Source: Paenibacillus zeirhizosphaerae (GTDB lineage: Bacteria; Bacillota; Bacilli; Paenibacillales; Paenibacillaceae). From it: 64,000 nt of DNA. Both the position numbers and the translations under genes were made by a program. Position 1 is the first letter of the stretch, and every line of letters begins with the position of its first letter. The DNA lies in the NCBI RefSeq assembly GCF_030705605.1, contig NZ_JAPCKK010000017.1, positions 1-64,000 on the forward strand, written 5' to 3'. This document shows positions 8,336 through 16,461 of the stretch, in pieces. The notes beneath the pieces are model-generated. The model did not search any database. It saw only the letters and a program-made list of their open reading frames with translations, and was not told where the DNA came from.

Positions 8336-9676
8336 ATGGGAAAATACTTTGGAACAGACGGTGTCAGAGGTGTAGCAAATAAAGAGCTGACTGCAGAATT
8401 GGCTTACAGTATCGGACGCTGTGGCGGATATGTGCTGGCAGGAAATGTGGAGAAGCCGACAGTTGTGATCGGTATGGATACACGTATTTCAGGATTAATG
8501 TTGGAATCGGCTCTGGTAGCCGGAATGCTGTCGATTGGAGCGAATGTAGTCCGGCTAGGGGTGGTATCCACACCTGGTGTGGCTTATATAACCCGCATGC
8601 TTAAGGCGGATGCAGGTGTGATGATCTCCGCTTCCCATAATCCGGTTGAAGATAATGGAATCAAGTTTTTTGGAGGAGACGGCTTCAAGCTGTCGGACGA
8701 AACGGAGTTGGAGATTGAAGCATTAATGGATGCTGAAGAGGACTTGCTGCCTCGTCCCGTTGGGGGGGGACTGGGGACGGTAACTGTGGATGACCGATCA
8801 CGTTACCTGTACCTGGATTACCTGAAGACGACCGTCTCCAATTCGTTTAAAGGCCTTAAAATCGTTCTGGACTGCGCCAATGGGGCGGCCTACGAGCTTG
8901 CTCCCAAGCTGTTTGAGGATCTGGGTGCGGAAGTGACGGCTATTGGTGCGGAGCCAAACGGTCTAAATATTAATGATCACTGCGGGTCCACGCATCCGGA
9001 GAAGCTGAAGGAAGAGGTGCTTCGCTTGAAAGCGGACATCGGACTGGCTTTTGACGGGGATGCGGACCGTCTGATCGCCATTGATGAAAATGGAGAAGAG
9101 GTAGACGGTGACTTCATTCTCTGCATTTGTGGAGATGCCATGAACCGCGCCGGTAAGCTGAAGGACAGCACGATTGTTTCCACGGTCATGAGCAACATCG
9201 GCTTTTATAAAGCGGCAGAGAGACTGTCTCTTAAAACGGCTAAAACCGCTGTCGGAGACCGCTATGTAATGGAAGAAATGCGTCGCGGCGGATATAATTT
9301 GGGCGGTGAGCAGTCTGGACACGTGATTTTTCTGGATTATAATACGACCGGCGACGGAATGTTGACGGCGATTCAACTGGTGGATACTCTCGCGGCGTCC
9401 GGCAAGAAGCTCAGTGAGTTGAAATCCTTGATGAAGCAGTATCCTCAGGTGCTGGTTAACGTACGTGTGCAGGACAAAACCAATTACCCGGGCAATCCGG
9501 CCATCGCTGAAGCGATACAGAAGGTCGAGCAGAAGCTTGGAGACAACGGACGTGTGCTGGTTCGTCCTTCCGGTACGGAATCGTTGATCCGTGTCATGGC
9601 GGAGGGACCTGATAAGGAAGAGCTTGAACGTTATGTGGACGAAATTGTCGAGGTTGTGAAAACGGAGCTCGTTTAA
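8336..9676 (+). CDS. glmM: phosphoglucosamine mutase
   Basis: Converts glucosamine-6-phosphate to glucosamine-1-phosphate for UDP-GlcNAc and peptidoglycan synthesis. It has 446 residues, the usual length. The active-site serine loop ISASHNP (Ser about 100), the Mg-binding DGDADR loop (about 241-246) and the C-terminal phosphate-binding [11 protein letters not shown] are intact. GAGGGAG lies upstream of the ATG. An AT-rich 66-base gap separates it from cdaR. A GC-rich hairpin (CCTGGGCCCGG 9691-9701 with CCGGGCTCGGG 9738-9748) follows without a clear T tract. Confidence 0.97.
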   Translation: MGKYFGTDGVRGVANKELTAELAYSIGRCGGYVLAGNVEKPTVVIGMDTRISGLMLESALVAGMLSIGANVVRLGVVSTPGVAYITRMLKADAGVMISASHNPVEDNGIKFFGGDGFKLSDETELEIEALMDAEEDLLPRPVGGGLGTVTVDDRSRYLYLDYLKTTVSNSFKGLKIVLDCANGAAYELAPKLFEDLGAEVTAIGAEPNGLNINDHCGSTHPEKLKEEVLRLKADIGLAFDGDADRLIAIDENGEEVDGDFILCICGDAMNRAGKLKDSTIVSTVMSNIGFYKAAERLSLKTAKTAVGDRYVMEEMRRGGYNLGGEQSGHVIFLDYNTTGDGMLTAIQLVDTLAASGKKLSELKSLMKQYPQVLVNVRVQDKTNYPGNPAIAEAIQKVEQKLGDNGRVLVRPSGTESLIRVMAEGPDKEELERYVDEIVEVVKTELV

Positions 9677-9790
9677 AGGGTGCGTGCAAGCCTGGGCCCG
9701 GAGCAGCCGCTGAGCGTCTTTTTCGTCTGAGCGTGACCGGGCTCGGGTAGTTATGTAAAGAAAATTGGCAGCGGAAGGTACAAAACACCA

Positions 9791-9819
9791 TTGCCAAATT
9801 CGACAGACATGCATATAAT
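9791..9819 (+). promoter_or_regulatory. SigA promoter of glmS
   Basis: TTGCCA (9791-9796) and a perfect TATAAT (9814-9819) are separated by 17 bases. Transcription should start near 9826, about 50 bases ahead of the glmS ribozyme cleavage site. Confidence 0.85.
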
Positions 9820-9850
9820 GAATGAGTATTTTGGAATCAAAATTAGAGAG

Positions 9851-10050
9851 CGAGGGTAGTGAGGTTCACAACCACTAAGCGCCAGAGCTTGTAAATTGCG
9901 CGGGGGAACTTCGGTTCACGGCATAACAAGCTGACGAGGTGGAGGTGTTCGAAATGTTCGGCGGGGACCTCCCGGTGATGCATCTAACCGTAAACCGATT
10001 TCGGAAAAGAAATGGGTGACCATTTTTACAACGAACCGGTAGATGCCACT
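9851..10050 (+). ncRNA. glmS self-cleaving ribozyme/riboswitch
   Basis: Glucosamine-6-phosphate-activated ribozyme in the glmS leader. It contains the invariant AGCGCCAGAGCTT start, with predicted cleavage between A9878 and G9879. The core CTGACGAGGTGGAGG and TTCGGCGG...CCTCCCGG segments are present. The distal helix pairs CATCTAACCG (9981-9990) with CGGTAGATG (10037-10045). The fold and spacing match the Bacillus glmS ribozyme. Self-cleavage should expose the mRNA to decay when the product sugar phosphate accumulates. Bases 10055-10240, up to the coding start, show only a small GAATG/CATTC hairpin. Confidence 0.95.
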
Positions 10051-10253
10051 AAACTATAAATTTATGGATTCATTTCATGAATGTGCGGCCATCAGCAGGT
10101 GTGCGGTACGGGAATGCGTGACATTCGTGAAGATTCTTTATTGTCGATACCGGTTTTCTTTGACAACTTCATAATGAACTCTTTCCCGCATATTCCGCAT
10201 GCTCTTTTTCAAGGTCCCGTTCTCACTGAAATGATGATCGGAGGAAATCGAAC

Positions 10254-12086
10254 ATGTGTGGTATTGTAGGGTATATTGGAAATAAGAATACACAGGAAAT
10301 TTTGCTGGAAGGCTTGAGCAAGCTGGAATACCGTGGATATGATTCGGCGGGAATCGCCGTGTTTACTAATGACGGTCTCCGAGTTGCCAAAGCCAAAGGC
10401 CGCCTTGCCAACCTCGAAGCCAAGCTGGAGGGAACGCCGCTGATCGGCAGCGCAGGCATTGGACATACACGCTGGGCTACGCACGGGAAGCCTTCTGATG
10501 TGAACTCCCATCCACATACGGATGAAAGCCAGAAGTTTTCGGTGGTTCATAACGGGATTATCGAGAATTATCTGGAACTGAAGGAGGAAATGATGAGGGA
10601 GGGGCACACATTCCGGTCCGAAACCGATACGGAAATCGTGTCCCACCTGATTGCACGTGAGTACCAAGGTGACATCGTCAAAGCGGTGCAGAAAGCCATT
10701 AAATATATTCGCGGCGCATTTGCGTTGGGTGTATTGACTGAATACGAGCCGGAAAAGCTGGTCGCGGTTCGTCAGGCAAGCCCGCTTGTCATTGGCGTAG
10801 GAGAAGGCGAAAATTTCATTGGATCTGATATTCCTGCTATTCTGAAATATACACGTAATGTATATATTCTCGAAGATGGAGAGATGGCTGTACTGACAAA
10901 AGACGCTGTCGAACTGTTGACGATTGAAGGAAACTTTATTGCTCGGGAAATGATCCATGTCGATTGGGATGCTGTTACTGCTGAAAAAGGCGGCTACGAG
11001 CATTTTATGCTGAAGGAAATTCACGAGCAGCCAAAAGCTTATCGGGATACGATGCTCGGACGCATCGATCATGCCAATCATCAAGTCGTTCTGCCGGAGC
11101 TGAAGCTGTCCGTAGAGCAGATTAAAAATATCCGCAACGTGCATATCGTTGCTTGTGGTACGGCGTATAATGCTGGTCTGATCGGTCGCACGGTGATCGA
11201 ACAATTTGCCCGCATTCCGGTTGAGAATGACGTGGCATCTGAATACCGTTACCGTTCGCCAATCATCACGCCTGAAACGCTGGTTATCGTAGTTAGCCAA
11301 TCGGGTGAAACAGCCGATACGCTTGCTGCTTTACGTGAAGCGAGAGCCAACGGCGCACATGTGCTTGCGATCACCAACGTGGTGGGCAGCTCCATCGCCC
11401 GCGACGCGGACGATGTACTCGTAACATTGGCTGGTCCTGAAATTGCCGTAGCGTCAACGAAAGCATATACTTCTCAGTTAATTGCTTTTTATCTGTTTGG
11501 ACTTTACCTCGCGCAAGTACGTGGAACAATGAATAAGGAAGAAGTTGCTCATGTACTGGCCGCCATGGAAGCTCTGCCTGAGCAAGTGGAAGCGATGCTG
11601 GGTCAGGCGGATCCGATCAAGACTTATGCTGAGCATATTGCCAAGCACAAACATCTGTTCTTCATTGGCCGTGGTCAAGATTACGCTGTAGTACAGGAGG
11701 GCTCTCTGAAGCTGAAGGAGATCTCTTATATCCATTCCGAGGCATATGCTGCAGGTGAGCTGAAGCACGGTACGCTGGCGCTGATTGAAGAGGGCATCCC
11801 TGTCATCTCTCTTGTTACCCAGGAATCCGTGATGGAGAAAACGGTGAGCAACATCAAAGAAGTGAAAGCACGTGGTGCCGAGGTGCTCGCAATCTCCTAT
11901 GAAGAGCACGCTGCAGAGCTGCTGAAGTCCGTAGACCATGTGATTACGATTCCGAAAACTCTGCCGATTCTGACGGCTGCAATTTCTGTCGTAACGCTGC
12001 AACTGCTGGCATATTATGCTTCTCTCGCATTGGGTCATGATGTCGATAAGCCTCGTAACCTGGCGAAGAGCGTAACGGTGGAGTAA
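10254..12086 (+). CDS. glmS: glutamine--fructose-6-phosphate aminotransferase (isomerizing)
   Basis: Makes glucosamine-6-phosphate from fructose-6-phosphate and glutamine, the entry step to amino sugars. It has 610 residues. The N-terminal glutaminase domain starts MCGIVGYIG with the nucleophile Cys2. Two SIS domains follow, with SQSGETADT (about 346-354) and GRGQDYAVVQEG. The C-terminus ends in the conserved KSVTVE. GGAGG lies nine bases before ATG. The 3' end of glmS is the recognition site of Tn7-type transposons, and such an element begins 24 bases after this stop. Confidence 0.98.
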   Translation: MCGIVGYIGNKNTQEILLEGLSKLEYRGYDSAGIAVFTNDGLRVAKAKGRLANLEAKLEGTPLIGSAGIGHTRWATHGKPSDVNSHPHTDESQKFSVVHNGIIENYLELKEEMMREGHTFRSETDTEIVSHLIAREYQGDIVKAVQKAIKYIRGAFALGVLTEYEPEKLVAVRQASPLVIGVGEGENFIGSDIPAILKYTRNVYILEDGEMAVLTKDAVELLTIEGNFIAREMIHVDWDAVTAEKGGYEHFMLKEIHEQPKAYRDTMLGRIDHANHQVVLPELKLSVEQIKNIRNVHIVACGTAYNAGLIGRTVIEQFARIPVENDVASEYRYRSPIITPETLVIVVSQSGETADTLAALREARANGAHVLAITNVVGSSIARDADDVLVTLAGPEIAVASTKAYTSQLIAFYLFGLYLAQVRGTMNKEEVAHVLAAMEALPEQVEAMLGQADPIKTYAEHIAKHKHLFFIGRGQDYAVVQEGSLKLKEISYIHSEAYAAGELKHGTLALIEEGIPVISLVTQESVMEKTVSNIKEVKARGAEVLAISYEEHAAELLKSVDHVITIPKTLPILTAAISVVTLQLLAYYASLALGHDVDKPRNLAKSVTVE

Positions 12087-12110
12087 TCGTTTTAAGTAAC
12101 CAGAGGGAGC

Positions 12111-12200
12111 TGTCAAAAGAAAATAATGATCTAGACCGGAAAATAAAATGTTAGACTCAGCAAATAAAGTTGTAGACTGAGAAAATTAAGTATTAGACTG
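12111..12200 (+). repeat. Tn7-like right end: terminus plus four tandem TnsB-like sites
   Basis: An eight-base terminus TGTCAAAA is followed by four copies of a 20-base site with consensus GAAAATAAAGTNNTAGACTG, starting at 12119, 12139, 12160 and 12181. The period is 20-21 bases. Close-packed sites in about 90 bp, placed next to glmS, match the right end of Tn7. Confidence 0.85.
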
Positions 12201-12568
12201 ACAATGCTTCATTAAGCTATACCAGTTAATAGCTTGTCAACATTACCAGTAAAGTGATTCTAGATCATGTGGTATAGTTAAAATGAGCATGCCAAATCCC
12301 CCTACAATTTTCGATGTGTCTTGGAAGGTTATGCCAATACCATTTTTTTAAATTGGGGCAGCGTCCAAGAAATACAAAGCAGTGCCGATCTATTGAGATA
12401 ATGGCGATCATGGCTTCGCTTTGGCAACCGAACAAACAACGCCATAACCCAGCGGCATTATAAATGCAATTATGCAAGGCATGCAATAGCCCGTCTTGTA
12501 TGCATAGATGAAAGAAGCTCCTGTGATGATCACAAGAGCTTCTTTTCTTCTGAAGTATATCATCTAAA
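12201..12568. other. element interior without a recognised gene
   Basis: Between the glmS-proximal end and the Dabb gene there is a 73-codon minus-strand frame (12265-12486). It has a Cys/Trp-rich stretch (RCPNLKKWYWHNLPRHIE) that looks like part of a zinc-binding protein, but there is no ribosome binding site and no family I can name. It may be debris of a transposition gene. Inverted pair CTATACC (about 12217) and GGTATAG (about 12272) is also present. Confidence 0.4.
12512..12548. terminator. bidirectional hairpin after the Dabb gene
   Basis: AGAAGCTC pairs with GAGCTTCT around an inner TGTGA-TGA-TCACA stem. It is followed by TTTTC on the plus strand and TTTC on the minus strand. It lies directly downstream of the minus-strand Dabb gene. 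Confidence 0.7.
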
Positions 12569-12856
12569 TTATATTTCGTAGTTCACGGTTACCACTTTCT
12601 CTTGAATCCCAAAAATATATCTAGCAACTTCAAGATGTGCAGGATGTGCAAGGTATGCATTAAAATCCTCTTTTGAATTAAATTGTGCAACCATCGCTAT
12701 ATCATAAGAAATTTGAGCGTGAGTAAAGTCTACTCCAACCGATAAATCCTTCAGATGTTCAATTTTGCCCTTCATTCCCAGCAGCTTGTTTTTCACGGTG
12801 CTTATTGTTTCTTCATTGCGGTTCTTAAGCTTAGTCACAAAAACATGTATAATCAT
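12569..12856 (-). CDS. Dabb (stress-responsive A/B barrel) domain protein
   Basis: Small protein of 95 residues with the dimeric alpha/beta barrel pattern. An N-terminal MIIHVFVTKLK strand is followed by a helix (about 15-35), a central YDIAMVAQFNSKEDFNAYLAHPAHLEV block and a last strand KVVTVNYEI. Family members are small barrels of varied or unknown function. A strong GGAGGG precedes the ATG. It lies 24 bases downstream of the TetR gene on the same strand, so both probably form one transcript. Both genes are cargo of the Tn7-like element. The substrate cannot be told from sequence. Confidence 0.75.
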   Translation of the reverse strand: MIIHVFVTKLKNRNEETISTVKNKLLGMKGKIEHLKDLSVGVDFTHAQISYDIAMVAQFNSKEDFNAYLAHPAHLEVARYIFGIQEKVVTVNYEI

Positions 12857-12880
12857 AATATACCCTCCAGTAAGTGAACT

Positions 12881-13594
12881 CTAATTGCCAGACAATATGT
12901 CAAGCCATTCCTTAAGCAGTGCAGTTTCGGAAGCTCTTAGAGCAGAAATTTGGACTTTGGATAATTCATTCCGCAAAGTAGAAGCGGCCTCTACGATTTG
13001 TGGTGAGACCAACTGATCCTCGTATGAGGGGGCGGGCCCAATTAAGATCGAGATCAGCATGTTGCAGGTAATGGAGACCAGAGGATGGTGAATGTTGCTG
13101 TTCGAGCGGATGAGATGAAACGTTAGCCCTGTCGCGACCGACTCTATAAGATCTGTTGATATGTTGATCGGTAATCGCAGCCGGCCGGTATCTTCAATAT
13201 GACGCATGAACTCCATTACCTCCGAGCGGGCGTTGGTGGCGGCTGGTGACACCGTGTGTGTGGATGCCCGGCAGTACATCAGATCATACAGCGCCGGATT
13301 ATCCAATCCAAAAGTGATATGCATATCCCATACGTTTTTAAAGTCGGCAATGAGGTCACCTGTACGTTCAATCTTTCTTTTTTGAGCGAGGTACTGATCA
13401 AATGCCTCCTTAACCACAGCATGTAATAAAGCCTCTTTATCGTCAAAGTAATGATACAGGGTCGGCGCTTTCACCCCTGCTGCTTCGCATACCTCGCGGT
13501 TTGAAATGTCACCGGCTGGTGAAACGGCCAGCAACTGGGCTGTAGATTTCAGAATTCTTGTACGCGTCTCCTTGGACCGTTCAGCATTTCGCAT
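12881..13594 (-). CDS. TetR/AcrR family transcriptional regulator
   Basis: DNA-binding repressor of about 237 residues. The N-terminal TetR helix-turn-helix is clear (TRTRILKSTAQLLA, then AGVKAPTLYHYFDDKEALL, about 10-60). The C-terminal ligand domain is of the TetR_C WHG-like type and unassigned. The ATG at 13594 follows AGGGGTGAT at a usual distance; a longer frame begins at 13606. It precedes the Dabb gene in the same direction and probably controls it. It is carried inside the Tn7-like element. Confidence 0.85.
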   Translation of the reverse strand: MRNAERSKETRTRILKSTAQLLAVSPAGDISNREVCEAAGVKAPTLYHYFDDKEALLHAVVKEAFDQYLAQKRKIERTGDLIADFKNVWDMHITFGLDNPALYDLMYCRASTHTVSPAATNARSEVMEFMRHIEDTGRLRLPINISTDLIESVATGLTFHLIRSNSNIHHPLVSITCNMLISILIGPAPSYEDQLVSPQIVEAASTLRNELSKVQISALRASETALLKEWLDILSGN

Positions 13595-13646
13595 TAGCTT
13601 AATCACCCCTATTCTAGATAAGAAGTAAAGAAAAGAAACTCATTTA

Positions 13647-13663
13647 GTATATTGATGATATAC
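13647..13663. promoter_or_regulatory. candidate operator of the element-borne TetR regulator
   Basis: Inverted repeat GTATAT-TGATG-ATATAC about 55 bases upstream of the TetR start, in the only intergenic space of the cargo operon. Size and symmetry suit a TetR dimer, but no -35/-10 pair could be fixed around it. Confidence 0.45.
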
Positions 13664-13669
13664 AATTAA

Positions 13670-14079
13670 CATGTATTAGTCAACTGCCGATATAAAATAA
13701 CTCTAAATCCCTTAACTTGAAGCCATGTGTATGAGCCAGCTATGGCATGGCTGCTGCGGGAAGTGGGGCTTCCGATCACTGTTGTGCCTAATATGTAAAG
13801 TTGGACAAGCCGAATCACCTTTTTCGTGCGCTCGCGGCGTGTATGACCGCATGTGGCGATTGTAATAGCATGAAGCCTGGGCGCGAGTGTTGCTTGAACT
13901 GCTGCGTCGCTCACATCACCGCTCCGACTTTCGAAGCACAGTGCGTTGTGTCGATACGATTGCCATCCAAGGAAACCTGTAGCCCGCCAATCCGGTCTCG
14001 CTTATACTCTCGGATTCAAAATGGTGCTGCGATGGTAATTTAAGCTAAAGGGGAAACGTTAGTTTAACGACAACAGCGG
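13670..14079. other. element interior without a recognised gene (second part)
   Basis: About 400 bases between the TetR operator and the distal end. Short frames exist on both strands, for example an 80-codon Cys-rich frame on plus at 13801-14043, but none has a ribosome binding site. Coding-like pieces such as LLREVGLPITVVPN switch frame and are interrupted by stops. I read it as decayed cargo of unknown origin. Confidence 0.4.
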
Positions 14080-14230
14080 CAGTCTAAGACTTTATTTATC
14101 AAGTCTTGATCCGCCGCTGCTTCTTTTAATTGATCAGTCTAAAACTTATTTTTCAAAAGCTGGAAATTCTTCAATTCAAAAATCGCGTTAAATCAACGAC
14201 TCCAGTCTAATACTTTATTTTCAACGAACA
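14080..14230 (-). repeat. Tn7-like left end: three spaced TnsB-like sites plus terminus
   Basis: Three inverted copies of the same site (CAGTCTAANACTTTATTTTC) begin at 14080, 14135 and 14203. They are spaced 55 and 68 bases apart and are followed by the terminus AACGAACA. Three spread-out sites in about 150 bp is the layout of the Tn7 left end. Confidence 0.85.
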
Positions 14231-14262
14231 GCCCGAGGGGAATAATTCGGCGCTCCCTTTTA
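14231..14262 (+). terminator. distal half of the split glmS terminator
   Basis: Joining GGGAGC (12105-12110) directly to GCC at 14231 rebuilds a stem GGGAGCGCC/GGCGCTCCC followed by TTTT. The Tn7-like element therefore sits inside the glmS terminator hairpin, and 14231-14262 is the orphaned 3' part. Confidence 0.8.
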
Positions 14263-14281
14263 ATTTATATAGAAGTTTTCA

Positions 14282-14330
14282 TAAAACACTATTGACATAC
14301 TGTTGTTAGTAGTGTTTTGTATGATATGAT
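14282..14330 (+). promoter_or_regulatory. promoter/operator of the VOC gene
   Basis: An inverted repeat AAACACTA...TAGTGTTT (about 14283-14318) encloses TTGACA and TTGTTA. TTGTTA (14303-14308) stands 16 bases ahead of TATGAT (14325-14330). The repeat overlapping the -35 suggests repression by an unlinked or nearby regulator. Confidence 0.5.
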
Positions 14331-14364
14331 ACTGTATCACTTATTATAGGAAGGATGGTATCTC

Positions 14365-14769
14365 GTGAATTTTGCTTCTGTACGCATTATTACTGATGAC
14401 GTGGATCGTCTCGTCGAGTTCTATGAGAAAATCACGGGTGTTTCGGCGGAACGCCCTGCGCCTGTCTTTGCCGAACTCGTTATGCCATCGTGCACCCTAG
14501 CGATCGGCCACTCCCAGACGGTGCAACTGTTCGGCGCTGGTTCCGCAGTGGCTGCCAACAATCACACTGTCATCATCGAGTTCCACGTCCACGATGTCGA
14601 TGCCGAATACGAGCGCTTGAAGCCGTTTGTCGATGAGTGGGTAAAGGAACCTACCACAATGCCGTGGGGGAACCGTGCCGTGCTGTTTCGCGATCCCGAC
14701 GGCAATCTTGTTAACCTCTTCACGCCGGTGACCGAGGAAGCAATCAAACGGTTCAGTGGTAGGCGTTGA
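14365..14769 (+). CDS. VOC (glyoxalase/bleomycin-resistance fold) family protein
   Basis: A 134-residue protein with the paired beta-alpha-beta-beta-beta modules of the VOC superfamily. An N-terminal VRIITDDVDRLVEFYEKITG module comes first, and the C-terminal module has IIEFHVHDVDAEYERL and FRDPDGNLVNLF, the usual end motif. GTG start with AGGAAGG ten bases upstream. Codon use is more GC-rich than the flanking sequence, suggesting transfer. It lies just outside the Tn7-like element. The reaction is unknown; family members include dioxygenases, glyoxalases and resistance proteins. Confidence 0.85.
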   Translation: MNFASVRIITDDVDRLVEFYEKITGVSAERPAPVFAELVMPSCTLAIGHSQTVQLFGAGSAVAANNHTVIIEFHVHDVDAEYERLKPFVDEWVKEPTTMPWGNRAVLFRDPDGNLVNLFTPVTEEAIKRFSGRR

Positions 14770-14825
14770 CGGACAGTTGAAGTGAGTGAGGCGAATTTCG
14801 TAATTAGTAATTTTACTGACTGCTG

Positions 14826-14864
14826 AAAGAGACCATAGCGACGAGCTATGGTCTCTTCATTTTA
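14826..14864 (+). terminator. terminator after the VOC gene
   Basis: Perfect 12-bp stem AAGAGACCATAG/CTATGGTCTCTT with a seven-base loop, followed by CATTTTAT. Confidence 0.85.
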
Positions 14865-14875
14865 TCTAGGTATTT

Positions 14876-15065
14876 CATAACCGCGCATGGAGACACGCGA
14901 CTTAAGTCGTGTGAGGAATTGCGCTCGGCATAAGGGCTACCATGGGTAGCTCGAAATCCGAAAGCTCCATACTTCCCCCTGGTATTAAGAGTTTCTCTCA
15001 CTTATGCTCTCTCATTCGCAGGATTCCTACTTCTAGGATGTCGAAACCAGGTATCTACCGACATG
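14876..15065 (-). ncRNA. structured RNA candidate, omega-RNA/HEARO-like remnant
   Basis: Read on the minus strand from 15065, this region folds into several helices: CCTA-gaag-TAGG (15026-15037), CCTGGT (15046-15051) with ACCAGG (14978-14983), GCATAAG (15001-15007) with CTTATGC (14928-14934), and a terminal hairpin centred on the palindrome CGACTTAAGTCG (14898-14909). The second and third helices cross, which makes a pseudoknot. This resembles the guide-scaffold RNAs at ends of IS200/IS605-type or IscB elements, but no tnpB or iscB gene is next to it. It could also be an unrelated structured remnant. Confidence 0.4.
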
Positions 15066-15505
15066 TTTTTAGGTCGAGGATACCACATTGCACTATTGCA
15101 AACAGATAGAGTCAAACTAGGCTTATTGAAGCATTTGTTTGCTGTTCAAAGCAGGGAGCGGCCCGTCGCGGAGCTGCTCCTAGTGCCGCATATTATTTTT
15201 TGTGTGATGCCTCCTTACATTGACCAAGAGATCGGCTGGTGTTTTTCTTAAAGTAGCTTGGACTTCAATGGATCTAAGAAAGCTATCGATGTGCTGTAAA
15301 TCTGATAGAATATAAATAAAGAAGGAAAAGAATGCCGATGTACATTCGTCCCAAATATTCCCAAACGAAGAGGGGGATACTTCCTTTCAAAAGGCGAGTA
15401 TTACACGCCTACGAGCATACAGAATGACGGCTGTGTCGTATCAACAAAGCTGATACGTGCGGTAACGCATATTGTTTTTGAAGATAAGGAGGAGACGAGG
15501 GGAAC
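15066..15505. other. intergenic stretch without a supported gene
   Basis: A 62-codon frame at 15063-15251 has no ribosome binding site and no family likeness. From about 15315 a plus-strand frame runs into the PhzF leader with coding-like texture (GGYFLSKGEYYTPTS, then TKLIRAVTHIVFED), but it has no start codon that fits. It may be the remnant of a displaced gene. Confidence 0.3.
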
Positions 15506-16384
15506 ATGAATGTGGAAGTGTATACGTTAAATGCGTTTGCGAAAGGTGAGCGTGGCGGTAATCCAGCAGGCGTTGTCTTGGAGGATGGCCTTTCGCTGGA
15601 TGCTGCTGAAATGCAGCTCATAGCGAAGGAATTAGGCTATTCGGAGACGGCCTTTATGGAGAAATCCATGCTAGCGAATTACAAAGTCCGCTATTTCACC
15701 CCCGCCAGCGAAGTTGATCTGTGCGGGCACGCCACGATTGCTGCATTTGGACTCATGCATTCGCTGGGTTTGGCTAAAGCAGGAACCTCCTATACGATAG
15801 AAACCAAGGCAGGAATTTTGGATGTGGATATTAGCTCTGAGGGTCTAGTTTATTTATCCCAGGCTTTACCACAATTTCTTGAAAGGATATCCTGTGAGGA
15901 AATCGCCCCATCTTTGGGGATGGATCCCGAGGCTCTGGAAACCGGGTTGCCCATCCAGATTGTTTCGACGGGTCTGCGGGACATCTTGATCCCGATCCGC
16001 AGCAGGAAGCTATTGGATGAGGTTCAGCCAAATTTTGACGCCATAACCGCCATCAGTGAAAAATATGATGTGGTTGGATATCATTTGTTCACGTTGGATA
16101 CTCCAGACGGTGCTGCTGCGGAATGCCGGAATTTTGCGCCGCTGTACGATATTCCCGAGGAGAGCGCGACAGGAACATCCAACGGTGCCCTGCTCAGCTA
16201 TTTGTACCGGCATGGCCAGCGATCTTTGCGGGAAGTGGAGCATGTCATGTTCAGGCAAGGGTATTCGATGGATTGTCCTTCTGAAATCAGGGCAGGATTG
16301 CGCCTGAGCGAGAGCGGTGAAATCAACCAAGTTCGGGTTGGCGGTGCAGTGGCTGGCATTGAACGAAGACATATCATCATATAA
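15506..16384 (+). CDS. PhzF family isomerase/epimerase-like protein
   Basis: A 292-residue PhzF-fold protein with two similar halves. The family marker FxGNPAGVV appears as GGNPAGVVL (about 17-25), and the conserved acid lies in LGYSETAFM (about 46-54). The second-half signature GTSNGALLSYL (about 222-232) is present. PhzF itself isomerises an isochorismate-derived intermediate in phenazine synthesis, but most members have unknown substrates and no phenazine genes are nearby. A very strong AAGGAGGAG lies upstream of ATG. A hairpin with arms AGCCTGTTTGC and GCAAATAGGCT (16394-16437) follows. Confidence 0.85.
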   Translation: MNVEVYTLNAFAKGERGGNPAGVVLEDGLSLDAAEMQLIAKELGYSETAFMEKSMLANYKVRYFTPASEVDLCGHATIAAFGLMHSLGLAKAGTSYTIETKAGILDVDISSEGLVYLSQALPQFLERISCEEIAPSLGMDPEALETGLPIQIVSTGLRDILIPIRSRKLLDEVQPNFDAITAISEKYDVVGYHLFTLDTPDGAAAECRNFAPLYDIPEESATGTSNGALLSYLYRHGQRSLREVEHVMFRQGYSMDCPSEIRAGLRLSESGEINQVRVGGAVAGIERRHIII

Positions 16385-16461
16385 GCGGAATCAAAAAGCC
16401 TGTTTGCAGCCACCATATTATAGGCAGCAAATAGGCTAATTCTGCTACTGGTAAGGCGAGG

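Larger units (their letters stand above)
12111..14230. mobile_element. transposase-less Tn7-like mini-element in attTn7
   Basis: A 2120-bp segment bounded by TGT (12111) and ACA (14230), inserted 24 bases after the glmS stop, the position used by Tn7. When both ends are written outward, 29-base termini align base for base with about 18 identities. Inside them lie 20-21-base TnsB-like sites: four nearly contiguous at the glmS end and three spaced at the far end, all pointing inward. The cargo is a TetR regulator, a Dabb protein and about 600 bp of unrecognised sequence. No tnsA, B, C, D or E gene is visible. Flanking five-base sequences (GGAGC, GCCCG) are not a target duplication. Confidence 0.85.

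Noticed and set aside
10209..11300. 363-codon minus-strand open frame opposite glmS
   Set aside because: It lies wholly antisense to the well-conserved glmS, has no ribosome site and no family likeness. Similar antisense frames occur opposite glmM (8963-9814) and cdaR (7525-8244).
12119..12200. Four regularly spaced 20-21-bp repeats as a possible CRISPR array
   Set aside because: The repeats are directly adjacent, with no spacers, are degenerate, and recur inverted at 14080-14222. They fit transposase binding sites, not CRISPR.
13801..14043. 80-codon Cys-rich frame in the Tn7-like element as a metal-binding protein
   Set aside because: Cys spacing is irregular, no ribosome site is seen and other frames are equally coding-like, so it is treated as decayed sequence.
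15063..15251. 62-codon frame as a tnpB or iscB remnant beside the RNA candidate
   Set aside because: No RuvC or HNH motif can be read on either strand, and there is no ribosome site.
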